Assembly: GCA_023101885.1 (NCBI GenBank)
Contig: JALPQD010000634.1
Coordinates: forward strand, 558,001-622,000
Direction: 5' to 3'
DNA: 64,000 nucleotides
DNA from: Typhlomys cinereus
Lineage: Eukaryota > Chordata > Mammalia > Rodentia > Platacanthomyidae
Part shown: piece by piece, positions 12,601 through 24,110 of the stretch
How positions within the stretch are numbered: position 1 is the stretch's first letter
Layout of the letters: every line of letters starts with the position of its first letter
Notes under the pieces: generated by a model
Told to the model about the DNA's origin: nothing
Seen by the model: only the letters and a program-made list of their open reading frames with translations
Database searches by the model: none
Position numbers and translations under genes: made by a program

Positions 12601-12632
12601 TGTATGTGTGTGTCTGTGTGTGTCTGTGTGTC
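12551..12632 (+). repeat. (TG)n microsatellite, partly interrupted
   Basis: Uninterrupted TG to about 12592, then TG with ATG and CTG interruptions to 12632, followed by a short AG run. Confidence 0.93.
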
Positions 12633-12879
12633 TGAGAGAGAGAGAGTGTTTATGTGTAAGAGTGCACTTGAGTGTATATGCCTGTGGAGACCTAGTATCA
12701 CATCAGGAATCATTCTTATTGTTAATTTTTTGTTTTTCCAGACATAGCTCTACAGGAAATAAATTACAGGCTTCTGTTATTTATATAATCCTGATATTTT
12801 TACATGAAATCTAAGCCTCCAAACTCATAATCTTTTTTTGATACTTCCCCCCTTTCTCCCCCAGCCCTTTGGCTGATTT

Positions 12880-12891
12880 ATTTATTCGTGT

Positions 12892-12987
<96 letters not shown>

Positions 12988-13188
12988 TGTGTGTCTCTGT
13001 GGAAGTCCAAGGGTGACTTCCGGAATAATCTTGGATTGTCTATTTCTTTTTTGCTTCTCCCTCCAGGGCCCAAAATATAGGCCACCACTGATCACTCTTG
13101 GGATTTTTTCTGTGGGCCCTGGGAACCAAACTCAGGAGCTTCGGATTGTGAGAAAAGTCTTACCTCTGAGCCATCTCTCCAGCCCCAA
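12880..13188 (-). mobile_element. Older tRNA-derived SINE with (TG)n(AG)n tail
   Basis: The tail holds about 24 TG then about 23 AG units (12888-12985). The body has GTGGAAGTCCAAGGGTGACTT and GGGAACCAAACTCAGGAGC, ending in the head complement GAGCCATCTCTCCAGCCCC (to 13188). This is the older subfamily. No clear target-site duplication. Confidence 0.75.
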
Positions 13189-13299
13189 ACTTAAGTCTTT
13201 TTTCTTGGGAGGCGATGATTTTAATCTGAGCCATCAACCTAATCCATAGATTCCTTTGTTATGAATGATACCTTGCAATAGTCATGTTCTTTCCAATGG

Positions 13300-13525
13300 T
13301 GGCTACAAGGTGCACTTCCAGCTATGGAAGATGAGCCCAGGAAACTCTACAGAAAAGCAAAGAGAGACAGCACTTTTCAAATGAATTCATAAAGTCACCC
13401 TTGGGCCTCCATGGGCACACAGTGCCCTCTGGTAAATACACAGAGAGAGACACACATGCAAAAATAAAATAAAAAACGGGTACCATGGGCTTCATAAGAC
13501 TCTGTCCCAAAAATAAATGAATAAA
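13300..13525 (+). repeat. SINE body fragment lacking its head
   Basis: The block AAGTCACCCTTGGGCCTCC followed by CACAGTGCCCTCTG and an A-rich AAAATAAAATAAAAAAC end matches the right part of the SINE at 22858-23170. The tRNA-like head is missing. Confidence 0.5.
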
Positions 13526-13814
13526 TATAAAAAAGAATTATTTCAGATAAAACTTCAGAAAACATAAAAATAAGTGTAATGGTTGGTGGAAAAAGAGAAA
13601 TGTCATCCTAAAATGATCTTCAGACTTCATAGAAGCAGATTGTTCATCCTTTGCTGGGATGTGCTCCCCCTGTGTATGAGTACACATTTAAATAAATAAA
13701 TGAATAAATAGAAGACTAATCATATCTCATCTTTTCTGAGGCTATTAGTACTTCTTCAGATATAAACAAACTTCTTAGGGTATGGATATTGAATTTTTAA
13801 TGATTTTTTCTTTT

Positions 13815-14100
13815 TTACATATTTGTGTGTGTGCGTATGTGTTTGTGTATCAGTGTGTATGTGCTTGTGTGAATGTGAATCAAAGTCCCTGAGGAAGATC
13901 AGGGTGACTTGGGGAATCATCCTGTTTTGCCTATCTCCTTTTTACTGCACTCTTGGATTTTCCAGGCTCTACCCACCAGTGTCAGAACTGCAGTTCTCTT
14001 CAAGTTCCATCTGGCATTGTTTACATGGCACCTGAAATCTGAACTCAGGACCATTTGCTTTTGAGGCAGAGTCTCAACCCCTAAGCCACATTTTCAGTGC
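13815..14100 (-). mobile_element. Older tRNA-derived SINE
   Basis: TG-rich start, GAAGATCAGGGTGACTTGGGG body, then TCTGAACTCAGGACCATTTG and TCAACCCCTAAGCCAC at the head end. Diverged; no target-site duplication found. Confidence 0.65.
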
Positions 14101-14111
14101 CATAGGGAAAG

Positions 14112-14732
14112 TTTTTTTAACCTGTTTTGTCCCAATAAAAGGCTTTGAAATTTCACTTTAAATGATCACTGGAATAAATTGCCTAAATTGCAGAACATGC
14201 ATGGGACAGGGTATAATATAGTTGGCTGCAGTTCCAGAATGCCACATAATTTGAGAACCCACTTCTATGCCATGAATATCTTTCTAATATCTTTGTTACG
14301 GTTTTATCTTACATACTTCAAATAGCTTTGAGATATCTTGAATTTGTAGAGAGCAAAGGATAAAATCTAATGGAACCCAACCTCAGACAGAAGCATCATG
14401 TGTCTATGTCTGGGAAAGGATATATTCCTCTAAGATACTCAAAAAGATGCAGATTAGAACTTTGCCTGTCAAAAACATTGTTGAGATTTTTAAAAGTTTG
14501 TTTCATATTGCAGGGTCTGTACTAGGAATTGAAGACTTGCACACAGTGGGCAAGTGCTGAACTATTGAGTGTTACAACCCCAATTCTCAAGGACAATGAT
14601 GAGAACAAAGAGTGTAGAAATAGAGAGTCTTGTAGAGCCATTAAAGGAGCTAGTCACAAAAAAATAAGGGGCATTGATCAGTTCCCTCTGGAGAATCAGC
14701 ACAGGAGCCAGGTACAGTGTGGGATGGGCTTT
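14112..14732 (+). repeat. Copy 2 of the 600-bp direct duplication
   Basis: Partner of 4285-4890, with small insertions and many point changes, so the event is old. It includes the same internal decayed SINE (14515-14585). Just beyond its right edge lies a partial copy of the TGTCAA-ended repeat (about 14745-14850), absent after copy 1. Confidence 0.8.
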
Positions 14733-15966
14733 CCATACCAATTAAGCAAGTACCTGCAGACTTCCTCAGGCACCTGTTCAACCATTGATTCTTCACAGCT
14801 GTGCCCCCTATAGCCTGTGATTGTCAAGTCCACACTGGGATCTAACCAAAGGACTATACAGATGGCATTTTCTTTTTTTAAATTTTTTAATACATTTTTA
14901 TTATTATTTCAGCTCATACAAACTTAATAGGTACACAAGTTCCTTCCCTCCCTCCTCCTCCCCCCAAACCTCCTGCTCCTCCTCACCTCACCTCTCCCTC
15001 CCCATCCTTTAGTGCCTCCTGCCCCAATTCCCAGAGACTCCTTTCTTGTGCATGCTTGACTCTCCTCTGGGCCCTCCTCTCCGATGAAGTACAAGGACCC
15101 AGTGGCATTTCCCTGAACCCTTTCCCGTGTTCTCCTTAAGCATAGGAACACTACTGTGGCTGCCAATCCCTTGCCTCCAAGGATCTTGTGCCTTTAGAAG
15201 ATGCTACACTTTGTGAGGTCAATAGTGTGATGGACATCGCACAGGGCATGCAAAGTCCAATTATGATTGCTTTGGCCCTAACTTGTGTGGAGTATCTTGC
15301 AAATCATTGCTCCTCCCATCCTTTTGCTCTTACACTCTTACCGCCCCCTCTTCCGCAAATGTCCCTGAGCTTCAGGATGGGGACAGATTAGGCTGGCCTA
15401 GTTCTAGGTGGTTGATATAGAGTCTCTGAAGTTCTGGATTGTGGTTTGTTGATTTTCTTTTGCAGTTTTGCTGCTCTTGCAATGCCCTTCACTCCATCCT
15501 GATGGGCACTGTATGTCATCCCCTGGCCAGAGACAAAAAGCTGTTAAACTGGAGTCTTATTATAAGAGCACATTCAAGGGTAGATGTAATAAAAGTAGGA
15601 AACCTCAGTGAGGGAGGGGTCAATCACCCATTTGCAAAATGGTTACTTTTTATCTGACAGACTATATGCCCTCCACTTCTGGTGAGATCATACCCCCTTA
15701 GTTGGAACGAACATCTGTGAACTTAACCAGGTATCACAATACGTACTTGCAGTCCTTGATGGAGGCCTATTTTCTCTACTGTAACATGGTCACTTCTCTC
15801 CTTGTTTCTGGTGTGGCCCTCCAACCCCATCCCTCCTGTTCATAATCCTTGCAATTACTGTATTACATAGGTATTACATAGATTTACCTATGAGTGTCTC
15901 AAGGTGGGCTGGGTGGGTTTGGTACTAGGAGCCACCTATTAGGGAGTACATACGGCGCTTAATTTT

Positions 15967-18900
15967 CTAGTTTTGGGATACTTCACTTACTATAATTTTT
16001 TCTAATGACATCCATTTCCCAGCAAATTCCAGTAATTCATCCTTTTTGATGGCTGAATAGTACTCCATTGTATAGATGTACCACAGTTTCCTTATCCACT
16101 TGTCTACTGTTGGACATTTGGGTTGATTCCATGACTTTGCTATTGTAAACAGTGCTGCTATGAACATGGTCGTGCTTGTGCTATCGAGGTGAACCTCTGC
16201 TGTATGGGGGGTTATTCCCAAAAGTGGAATCGCAGGGTCATATGGCATTTCAATCTTTAATTTCTTTAAGAATCTCCAGACGGCTTGCCAGAATGGCTGT
16301 ATGAGCCTGCCTTCCCACCAGCAATGTAGGAGAGTTCCCCTCTCTCCACATCCTCTCCAGCATTTGGTGGTGTTTATATTGTGGATTTTTGCCATCCTGA
16401 CTGGGGTGAGATGATATCTCATGGAAGTTTTGATTTGCATTTCCTTGATGGCTAAAGAAGTGGAGCATTTTTTAAAGTATTTGTTAGACATTTTAATTTC
16501 ATCCCTGGTAAAGTTTCTTTTAAGTTCCAGGGCCCATTTTTTAATTGGGCCATTGGTTTCCTTGGTGTTTAGTTTTCTAAGTTCTTTGTGCACTCTGGAC
16601 AGTAGAGCTCTATCAGATATGTGGTTCATGAAGATTTTCTCCCATTCTGTGGGTTCCCTTTGAGCTCGTGTTACAATCTCTTTATCTGAACAGAATCTCT
16701 TTTTTTTAATACATTTTTTATTATTTCCGCTCATACAAAATTAATAGGTATATCAGTTCCCTCCCTCCCTCCCCTCCCCCCGAACCCCCTGCTCCTCCCC
16801 CCTGTCTCCCCATTCCCCAGTGTCTCCCCCCTAATTCCCAGAGAGTCCTTTATTGTGTATGCCTACCTCTCCTCTTGGTCCTCCTCTCCGATGAAGTACA
16901 AGGACCCAGTGGCATTTCCCTGAACCCTTTCTCATGTTCCCCTTAAACATAGGAACATTACTGTGGCTGTCAGTCCCTTGCCTCCAAGGATCTTGGTGCC
17001 TTTAGCTGATGCTAGACGTTGTGAGGTCAACAGTGTGTTGGACATTGCGCAGGGCATGCAAAGACCTATTATGATTGCTTCGGCCCTAACTAATGTGGAG
17101 AATCTTGCAAATCATTGCTCCTCCCATCCTTTTGCTCTTACACTCTTACCGCCCCCTCTTCCGCAAATGTCCCTGAGCTTCAGGATGGGGAGAGATTAGT
17201 CTGGCCTAGTTCTAGGTGGTTGATATAGAGTCTCTGAAGTTCTGGATTGTGGTTAGTTGATTTTCTTTTGCAGTTTTGCTGCTCCTGCAATGCCCTTCAC
17301 TCCATCCTGATGGGCACTGTATGTCACCCCCTGGTCAGAGAGAAAAAGCTGTTAAACTGGAGTCTTGTTATGATAGTACATTCAAGGGTAGATGTAATAA
17401 AAGCAGGAAACCTCGGTGAGAGAGGGATCAGTCACCCATTTGCAAAATGATCACCTTTCATATGCCAGACTATATGCCCTCCCCTTCTGGTGAGATCATA
17501 CCCCCTCAGTTGTACATGATCAGGAACGAACATCTGTGAAATTAACCAGGTGTCACATTATTACTTGCATTCTTTGGAGGCCTATTTTCAATGCTGTAAC
17601 AAGGTCCCCTCTCTCCTTGTGTCTGGTGTGGCCCTCCAACTCCATCCCTCTTCTGAACAGAATCTCTTAATTTCACAAGATCCCAATTGTTGAGAGTTGG
17701 TAGCAGTGACTGTGCCATTGGATGTCTGTTTAGGAAATGTTGGCCTAGCCCAATCAGCTCAAGGGAGTTCCCTATCCTTTCAACTATGTTTTTTTATAGT
17801 CTCTGGCCTTATATCAAGGTCCTTGATCCATTTGGAATGAAGTCTTGTACATGGTGACAAGTACAGGTCCAGCTTTAATCTTCTGCATGTGGAGATCCAG
17901 TTTTGCCAGCACCATTTGTTGAAGATGCTGTTCTTTTTCCATTGGATTCTTTGGGCCCCTTTGTCATAGACCAAATGGCTGTAATTTTGTGGGCTTATAT
18001 CTGGGTCTTCAATCCTTATCCATTGATCTGTGTGTCTATTTTGGAGCCAGTACCAGGCTGTTTTTATAACTATGGATTTGTAGTATAGACTTAGGTTTGG
18101 TATGGTAATACCTCCAGCAGTGTTTTTGTTACTCAGGATTGTCTTTGCTATCCTGGGTCTTTTGTGCCTCCATATGAACTTTGAGATTGTTTGGTCAACT
18201 TCTTTGAAGAATTGCTTTGGGATTTTAATTGGTATAGCATTGAATCTGTATATTGCCTTTGGTAAGATAGTCATTTTTATGATGTTGATTCTGCCAATAT
18301 AGGAACAAGGGAGGTCTTTCCACCTTCTGGTGTCTTCTGCTATTTCTTTCTTGAGGGTTTTAAAGTTTTCGTTGTAAAGGTCTTTTACCTCCTTGGTTAG
18401 GTTTATACCAAGGTATTTCATTTTTTTAGGGGCTATAGTAAATGGGATTGTTTCTCTCAAGGCTTTTTCACTTCTTTCATTCTGGGCATATAGGAAGGCC
18501 TCTGATTTTTGCACATTTATTTTGTATCCTGCCACTCTGCTGAACTTCTCAATTAGTTCCAGGAGCTTCCTGGTGGAGTTTTTGGGATCACTCAGGTATA
18601 AGATCATGTCATCTGCAAATAGGGATAGCTTGACTACTTCCTTGCTGATTTGAATCCCTCTTATGTCCCTTTCTTGTCTTATGGCTTTAGCTAAGACTTC
18701 AAGTACAATATTGAATAGAAGTGGTGAGAGTGGACAGCTTTGTCTAGTTCCTGATCGAAGTGGGAATGCTTCCATTTGTTCCCCATTAGCATAATCCTTG
18801 CTGTGGGCTTGTTGTATACAGCTTTTATTATATTGATAAAGGTCCCTTGCATTCCTACTGTCTCTAGCGTTTTGATCATGAAAGGCTGTTTTATCTTGTC

Positions 18901-20710
18901 AAAGGCTTTTTCTGCATCTATCAAGAGTATCATGTGGTCTTGAACTTTGGACTGGTTTACATGATGAATTACATTTATTGATTTTCATATGTTGAACCAA
19001 CCTTGTGTGCCGGAGATGAAGCCTACTTGGTCTATGTGAATGATCTTTTTGATATGTTTTTGAATCTGATTTGCTAAGACTTTGTTGGGAATCTTTGCAT
19101 CTGTGTTCATCATAGAGACCGGCCTATAGTTTTCTTTTTTAAGTGAATCTTTATTAGGTTTTGGGATTAAGATGATATTAGCTTCATAGAAGAATTTGGT
19201 AGTGTTCCTTCCTTTGCTATTTGATGGAACAGTTTAAGGAGTATTGGTGTTATTAACTGTTTAAATGTGTGGTAGAACTCTGTGCTGAATCCATCTGGTC
19301 CAGGACATTTTTTGGTGGGAAGATTCGAGATTACTTCTTCAATTTCCTTATATGTTATAGGACTATTTAAATAATTCACAACTTCCTGATTCAATTTAGA
19401 TAAGTTGTGTTTACTTAGAAATTCATCCATCTCTTTTGTGTTGTCAAACTTCACAGAGTATAAGTTTTTGAAATATGATGTTATAATTCTCTGGATTTCT
19501 TGGGTGTCAGTAGTGATAACTCATGTTCATTTCTAATTTTGTTAATTTGTTTTTTCTCTCTCTTGCTTTTGGTTAATTTCGCTAGGGGTGTATCAATCTT
19601 ATTGATTTTTTCAAAGAACCAGCTTTTTGACTGGTTGATTTTTTCTATCGTTTTCCTAATCTTAATTTCAGATATTTCTCCCCTTATTTTGCTAATCTCC
19701 TCTCTTCTACTACTTTTGGGATCTGATTGCTCTAGTTTCTCTAAAGTCTTAAGCTGCATCATTAAGTTACTTATTTCTGATATTTCCATTTTTTTATGTA
19801 GGCATTAAGAGCTATGAACTTATCTCTTAGGACAGCTTTCATTATGTCCCAGAGATTTTGGTAAGTTGTATTTTCATTATCGTTCCCTAAAAAGGAAATC
19901 TTGAATTTCCTTTTTAATTTCTTCCTGAATCCAGTTCTCATTCAGCATCATGTTGTTAAGTTTCCAGGAGTTAGTGTATTTTCTCTTCTTTGTTGTGTTG
20001 TGGATGTCCAGCTTTAGGCCGTGGTGGTCTGATAGGGCACAGGTTAGAATTTCAACTTTTTTGTATATGTGTAGGTTCATTTTGTGGCCCAATATGTGAT
20101 CTATTTTGGAGAAAGTTCCGTGTGCTGCTGAGAAAAATGTGTATTCTTTGGTGCATGGATGAAAAGTTCGATAGAGATCTGTAAGGTCCATTTCTTTAAG
20201 GGTTTGATTAAGTTCCAAAGTGTCTCTGTTAAGCTTTTGACCTGTTGATCTATCCCATGTTGAGAGGGCAGTGTTGAAGTCCCCAAGAATTATTGTTTGG
20301 GGGTTGATTTATTGCTTTAGACTCTGTAGGGTTTTCTTAATGAATGTGGAGGGGCCCGTATTGGTTGCATATATGTTCAGTATTGTGAAGCCTTCCTGGT
20401 GAATTGTACCTGTGACTAAAATGTAGTATCCATCTGTGTCTCTTATAATTTTCTTTGATTTGAAGTCCACTTTGTCTGAAAGCATAATTTCTACCCCTGC
20501 CTGTTTCCTGGTTCCATTAGCTTGCAAGATGGATCAGCCTTTCATTCGTAGGATGTGCCTATCTTTTGTGGTGAGATGAGTTTCCTGAAGGCAGCAGATT
20601 GTTGGATTGTGGTTTTTAATCCAAGTCTGTAATCTGTGTCTCTTAATGGGTGAGTTAATACCATTGACATTTAATGTTATAATGGAGAAATTATTTTTAA
20701 TTCTGGACAT
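15967..20710 (-). pseudogene. L1 ORF2 (endonuclease-reverse transcriptase), inactivated
   Basis: Start ATG at 20708-20710 and stop at 15967. Without the nested insert the frame is about 1,259 codons, near the normal size of mammalian ORF2. The reverse transcriptase part is open from 18775 to 17780 and shows the FADD active-site motif. The C-terminal part is open from the nest to 15967. Stops and frameshifts break the endonuclease half (separate frames at 20527-20309, 20218-19877, 19789-19481, 19454-19167, 18933-18691). It cannot make a full protein. Confidence 0.92.
16701..17651 (-). mobile_element. L1 3' end nested inside L1 ORF2, with TSD
   Basis: A 5'-truncated L1 of about 950 bases, all 3' UTR, inserted in the ORF2 of the surrounding L1 in the same orientation. 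Target-site duplication TCTGAACAGAATCTCTT at 16685-16701 and 17652-17668. The insert is very like the outer element's own 3' UTR (14872-15860), so the two are of related subfamilies. Confidence 0.93.
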
Positions 20711-20766
20711 TTTTTATGTTTAGTGAATTTTGTAAGTTTATTTTTTGCATTTATGTTTTTATGGTA

Positions 20767-21356
20767 TTATATTACTCTTCTGTCTTCCTGGATATGGTTG
20801 TTTTTATCTTCATGTTTGCGTATCATTTCTAGCATTTTTTGAAGGCCTGGTTTGGTAGACATGTGTCCCTTCAAGTTGTCTTTGTGCTGGAAAATTTTTC
20901 TTTCTCCCTCGATCATGACAGATTGTTTTGCTGGGTATATCAGTCTGGGTTGGCATTTTTGCTCATTTAATACATGAAGTACGTCTTTCCAAGCTCTTCT
21001 TGCTTTTACTGTTTCCATTGAGAAGTCATTTGTTATTTTAATAGGTTTGCCTTTAAAAGTGACTTGCTTTTTTTCTCTTGCAGCTCTCAGCACCTTTTCT
21101 TTGTCTTGAATGTGGAGTGTTTTGACTATTATTGGCCGTGGCGATTTTCTATTTTGGTCATATCTGTTTGGAGTGCAAAATGCCTCTTGTATTTGGATGG
21201 GCCTCTCATTCTTCAGTTGAGGGAAGTTTTCATTTATGATAATTTGAAAAATTTCTTCAGGTGTGGTATTTTGAGATTCTGCTCTGGTATTCCATGAATG
21301 TGCATGTTAGGCTTCTTCAGGGTGTCCCATATCTCTTGAATGTTCCTCTCAAGTAC
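20767..21356 (-). pseudogene. L1 ORF1 C-terminal part
   Basis: The open frame 21093-20767 codes for the C-terminal domain of the L1 RNA-binding protein (motifs [27 protein letters not shown] in part). The coding sequence further upstream, to 21356, is frameshifted. The N-terminal coiled coil is missing through truncation. Confidence 0.85.
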
Positions 21357-22850
21357 AAACCATGACAAAAGCAGTAACAATAAAGACAATGATAACAATG
21401 ATAATAATAGATTTAATAAGCTTTATAATTCACCCAGCTTATGGATACTAGTATTTACTAGAAAGTGAGTGGATATGATGTTACCTTGAAGACTTTTTCA
21501 TTGGAACCTAAAATTACACAATAGCATTTGGTTTTAGCAGATCTTATTGCATCTACATCCAGGGTATTCAAATCCTTTGTCTTTTACTTCTGATATCTTG
21601 GTGTCAACCTCTTTTTTGAAGTTGTGATGCTGTGGCAAAATGCTCTGTTGTTTAAGGCTCCCCAGAGCATGAGATCATAGGGTGGTGAGGAAGAGAATTT
21701 CCCCGCAACTTCCCCATATGACTTTCATCAGACTTCTCATTAGAAACGTGGGACTCCCAAAAGATAATACCTTTATATAGTCAAATGAACAGGAAAAAAT
21801 GTCAGCCCATAATTCTTTTTTTTAAATTTGTAAAAATTAATTTTGTTTTTATTTGTACCCTTTTATAGTCTTATGCATTTTGATCATAGCTACTCCTTTC
21901 TCCCTCCCACTTCTCCTGGATATTTCTCTCATATGTCCACCTCCTGCCTTTATATCCTGATTTTTTGAATTGCATAATATAAAATAATATGTAAGCAATA
22001 AAAGAAAAAACATCAAGATGTCAATAGTTATGATTGAGCTCCCAGTTCCACATGGGTAAACTCATTGATAAAAGCTGAAGAATAGCACTTTTGTCCTCAG
22101 CTCATTGTGTGAGCACAGGAGCCCTAGCCCATGGCAGGCTGTCCTTGTTGTGGGCACACAGAACCCTGACCCTAAAATCCTACACAGCTAAAACATTCTT
22201 CCTAGAGGCATGGGAGATGGAGACATATCCAGGCATCTATTCCTGATCTCTAACAAAGTGCTTTTGCTTGGGTAATTTATAAACGAAAGAAACTGATTTC
22301 TTGTTTTTCTGGAGGTTGGCAAGCTTAGGCTGTAATGTGTCTGGAGATTCAGGGCTGTACCACAACATGACTGTACGTCCCTGTGTGGTATAGTCTGGTC
22401 AAGGGAAGGCATGAACTCCATCCTTCACATACTTTTTTGAAGGTAATACATTGTCATGATGTGACCTCCAGCTTCAGCAGGCCTTTGGTGGGACATTCAT
22501 ACCCCACAGTGCACAGAGCTACTTACATCCTGGGATGAGGGGAGGGCAGTAGGTAAAAGCCTAAGTCAAAAGGTCTCTGCAAAGGTAAGAACGCACCATT
22601 TATAAAATGAGCTCTTTGAAGAGGTGGAGGCAGGAGGATCAGAAGCTTAGGTTCCTTGTCAGCTGCATAGGGAATTAGAGGGAAGCCAGTGCATGTGAGA
22701 CCTGTCCCAACAAATCAAATGGAAACAGGCACTGTTTTATTTTTTCTTCTAAAATATTTATGTCACTAATCTTTCACAAATTATTATTCCTTGTGCCAAT
22801 GAGATACCCCAGAGGATAACGTTATTATCTTTTTTTAAAATTTAAAATAT
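21357..22850. other. Old repeat-derived sequence, no gene
   Basis: An old L1-like 3' end on the minus strand is probable at 21815-21960 (T-rich, then CTCCTTTCTCCCTCCCACTTC). A decayed B1-like block is at 22615-22710 (GAGGTGGAGGCAGGAGGATC). The rest is unrecognised. Confidence 0.45.
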
Positions 22851-22857
22851 CATCTGG

Positions 22858-23079
22858 GGCTGGAGAAACAGCTCAAGGGTTAAGACTTTTCCTGGAAAGC
22901 AGAAGGCCTGGGTCTCAGGTCCCATGTAAAAAAATGCCAAGCAGAAATGGCGGTGGCCTGCACTCCGACCCTGGTGACCAGAACCTCGGAAATCCCAGAG
23001 CCAAATATAAGAAAGAGGTAGAAGCAATCTAGGATGTTTTCCATGTCACCCTTCGTCATCCACAGGGACATATAGTGCC

Positions 23080-23132
<53 letters not shown>

Positions 23133-23190
23133 TAAACAAATGAAAAAATAAAATAAAAATTATTAAAAATATATAAGTAAATAAATAAAG
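22858..23190 (+). mobile_element. Older tRNA-derived SINE, plus strand
   Basis: Head GGGGCTGGAGAAACAGCTCAAG at 22856 on, B-box-like GGTCTCAGGTCCC, body CTGCACTCCGACCCTGG, then (CT)n(CA)n at 23080-23128 and an A/T-rich tail with AATAAA units. Same subfamily as the copies at 12880 and 28058. Confidence 0.8.
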
Positions 23191-23359
23191 TGTCACCTGA
23201 GGGTTTTCTTTTTATGTCACAGAAGGAACAGGCTGGAAGGAGCAGGCTCATTGATGCTGGTTAGAATAAGGTATTTCCTTCTAGTCCATCTGGCTATTAG
23301 TGCACTTTTGTAATTTTTCTCCCTTAAGTTTTCTTTAATATGCTGTTACATGGCTTTTG

Positions 23360-24110
23360 GTAAAAAGAATGGGATGTGAGTTGTTTAGTGATTTCCTCAA
23401 AGTTGAAACATTCCATCCTGGAGGGAGGAGAGAGGTTGCTATCAGAAGCAGGACAAAACTTATAAGTCTTAGAACATGGAAGCTTACAAGAATCATAAGC
23501 CCTGTTCCTAAGATTTTGCAGACAGTAACAATTTCTGGTGAATTGAGACTTTACCAGATCAGCCAAGCTGTCTGCAAGTTGTGCCTGGCACCCCAAGGGT
23601 TCAGCTTGCTTTAATTAATTAATTAATTAATTAATTAATTAATTTTTATTCGATTGTGTGCACACGCACACGTGTGCACGTGTGTGTGTGTAAGTGTGTG
23701 TGTGTGTAGAAAAAACGGACGAATTCGGGAACCACCATGGACCGCGTCTACCTCCTCCTTGTTCACTCTGCCCAAGGATTCACAGGCTCCACCCTACCAG
23801 GACCAGAAACTCAGGCCACCCCTACTTCCGTGTGGCATCTATACTTGGGTTCTAGGATGCGAACTCAGGACCTTCCGCCTGCAAGGCAGAGGCTTAGACC
23901 CTGAGCCACCTCTCCAGCCCTCAGGGGTGCAGTTTTTGTGTGTGATTATCATCTACTTTTGGAGTGGACTTATCAGTGACACAGCTTTTTTTGGGCCTTC
24001 TGTACTCCTATAAGTAACCCCTCACTTATATTCCTGTAAGTATCTCCGATAAACTCACCAGTTCACTAATCTGGTCTTGGATGGAATTGTTTATTTAGTC
24101 TGTCACGAGA
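23360..24110 (+). repeat. Putative LTR, left copy, interrupted by a SINE
   Basis: Without the SINE (23611-23922) this block aligns in order with 26920-27240: GTTGAAACATTCC, AAGTCTTAGAACATGG, GCTTACAAGA, GAGACTTTACCAGATCAGCC, then TGTACTCCTATAAGTAA. Same orientation. This may be a retroviral-type LTR pair around 24110-26920, or two solitary repeats of one family. Diverged, so old. Confidence 0.45.
23611..23922 (-). mobile_element. Young tRNA-derived SINE with (TTAA)n tail
   Basis: The tail is replaced by about eight TTAA units (23611-23645). The body has GAATTCGGGAACCACCATGG and the head complement GCCACCTCTCCAGCCC ends at 23919. The flanks (AGGGTTCAGCTT left, AGGGGTGCAGTTTT right) are compatible with a diverged target-site duplication. 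Confidence 0.88.

Larger units (their letters stand above)
14872..21356 (-). mobile_element. LINE-1, 5'-truncated in ORF1, with nested L1
   Basis: Minus-strand L1. The poly(A) end (poly T on plus) is at 14872, followed by a purine-rich 3' UTR tract, a long 3' UTR to 15966, ORF2 (15967-20710) and the C-terminal half of ORF1 (from 20767). Homology with the L1 at 45190-51957 stops at about 21356, so the element is 5'-truncated. A second L1 is nested at 16701-17651. No target-site duplication was found for the outer element. Confidence 0.93.

Noticed and set aside
12398..12814. A 138-codon frame with long Cys-Val repeats
   Set aside because: A translated TG microsatellite, not a protein.
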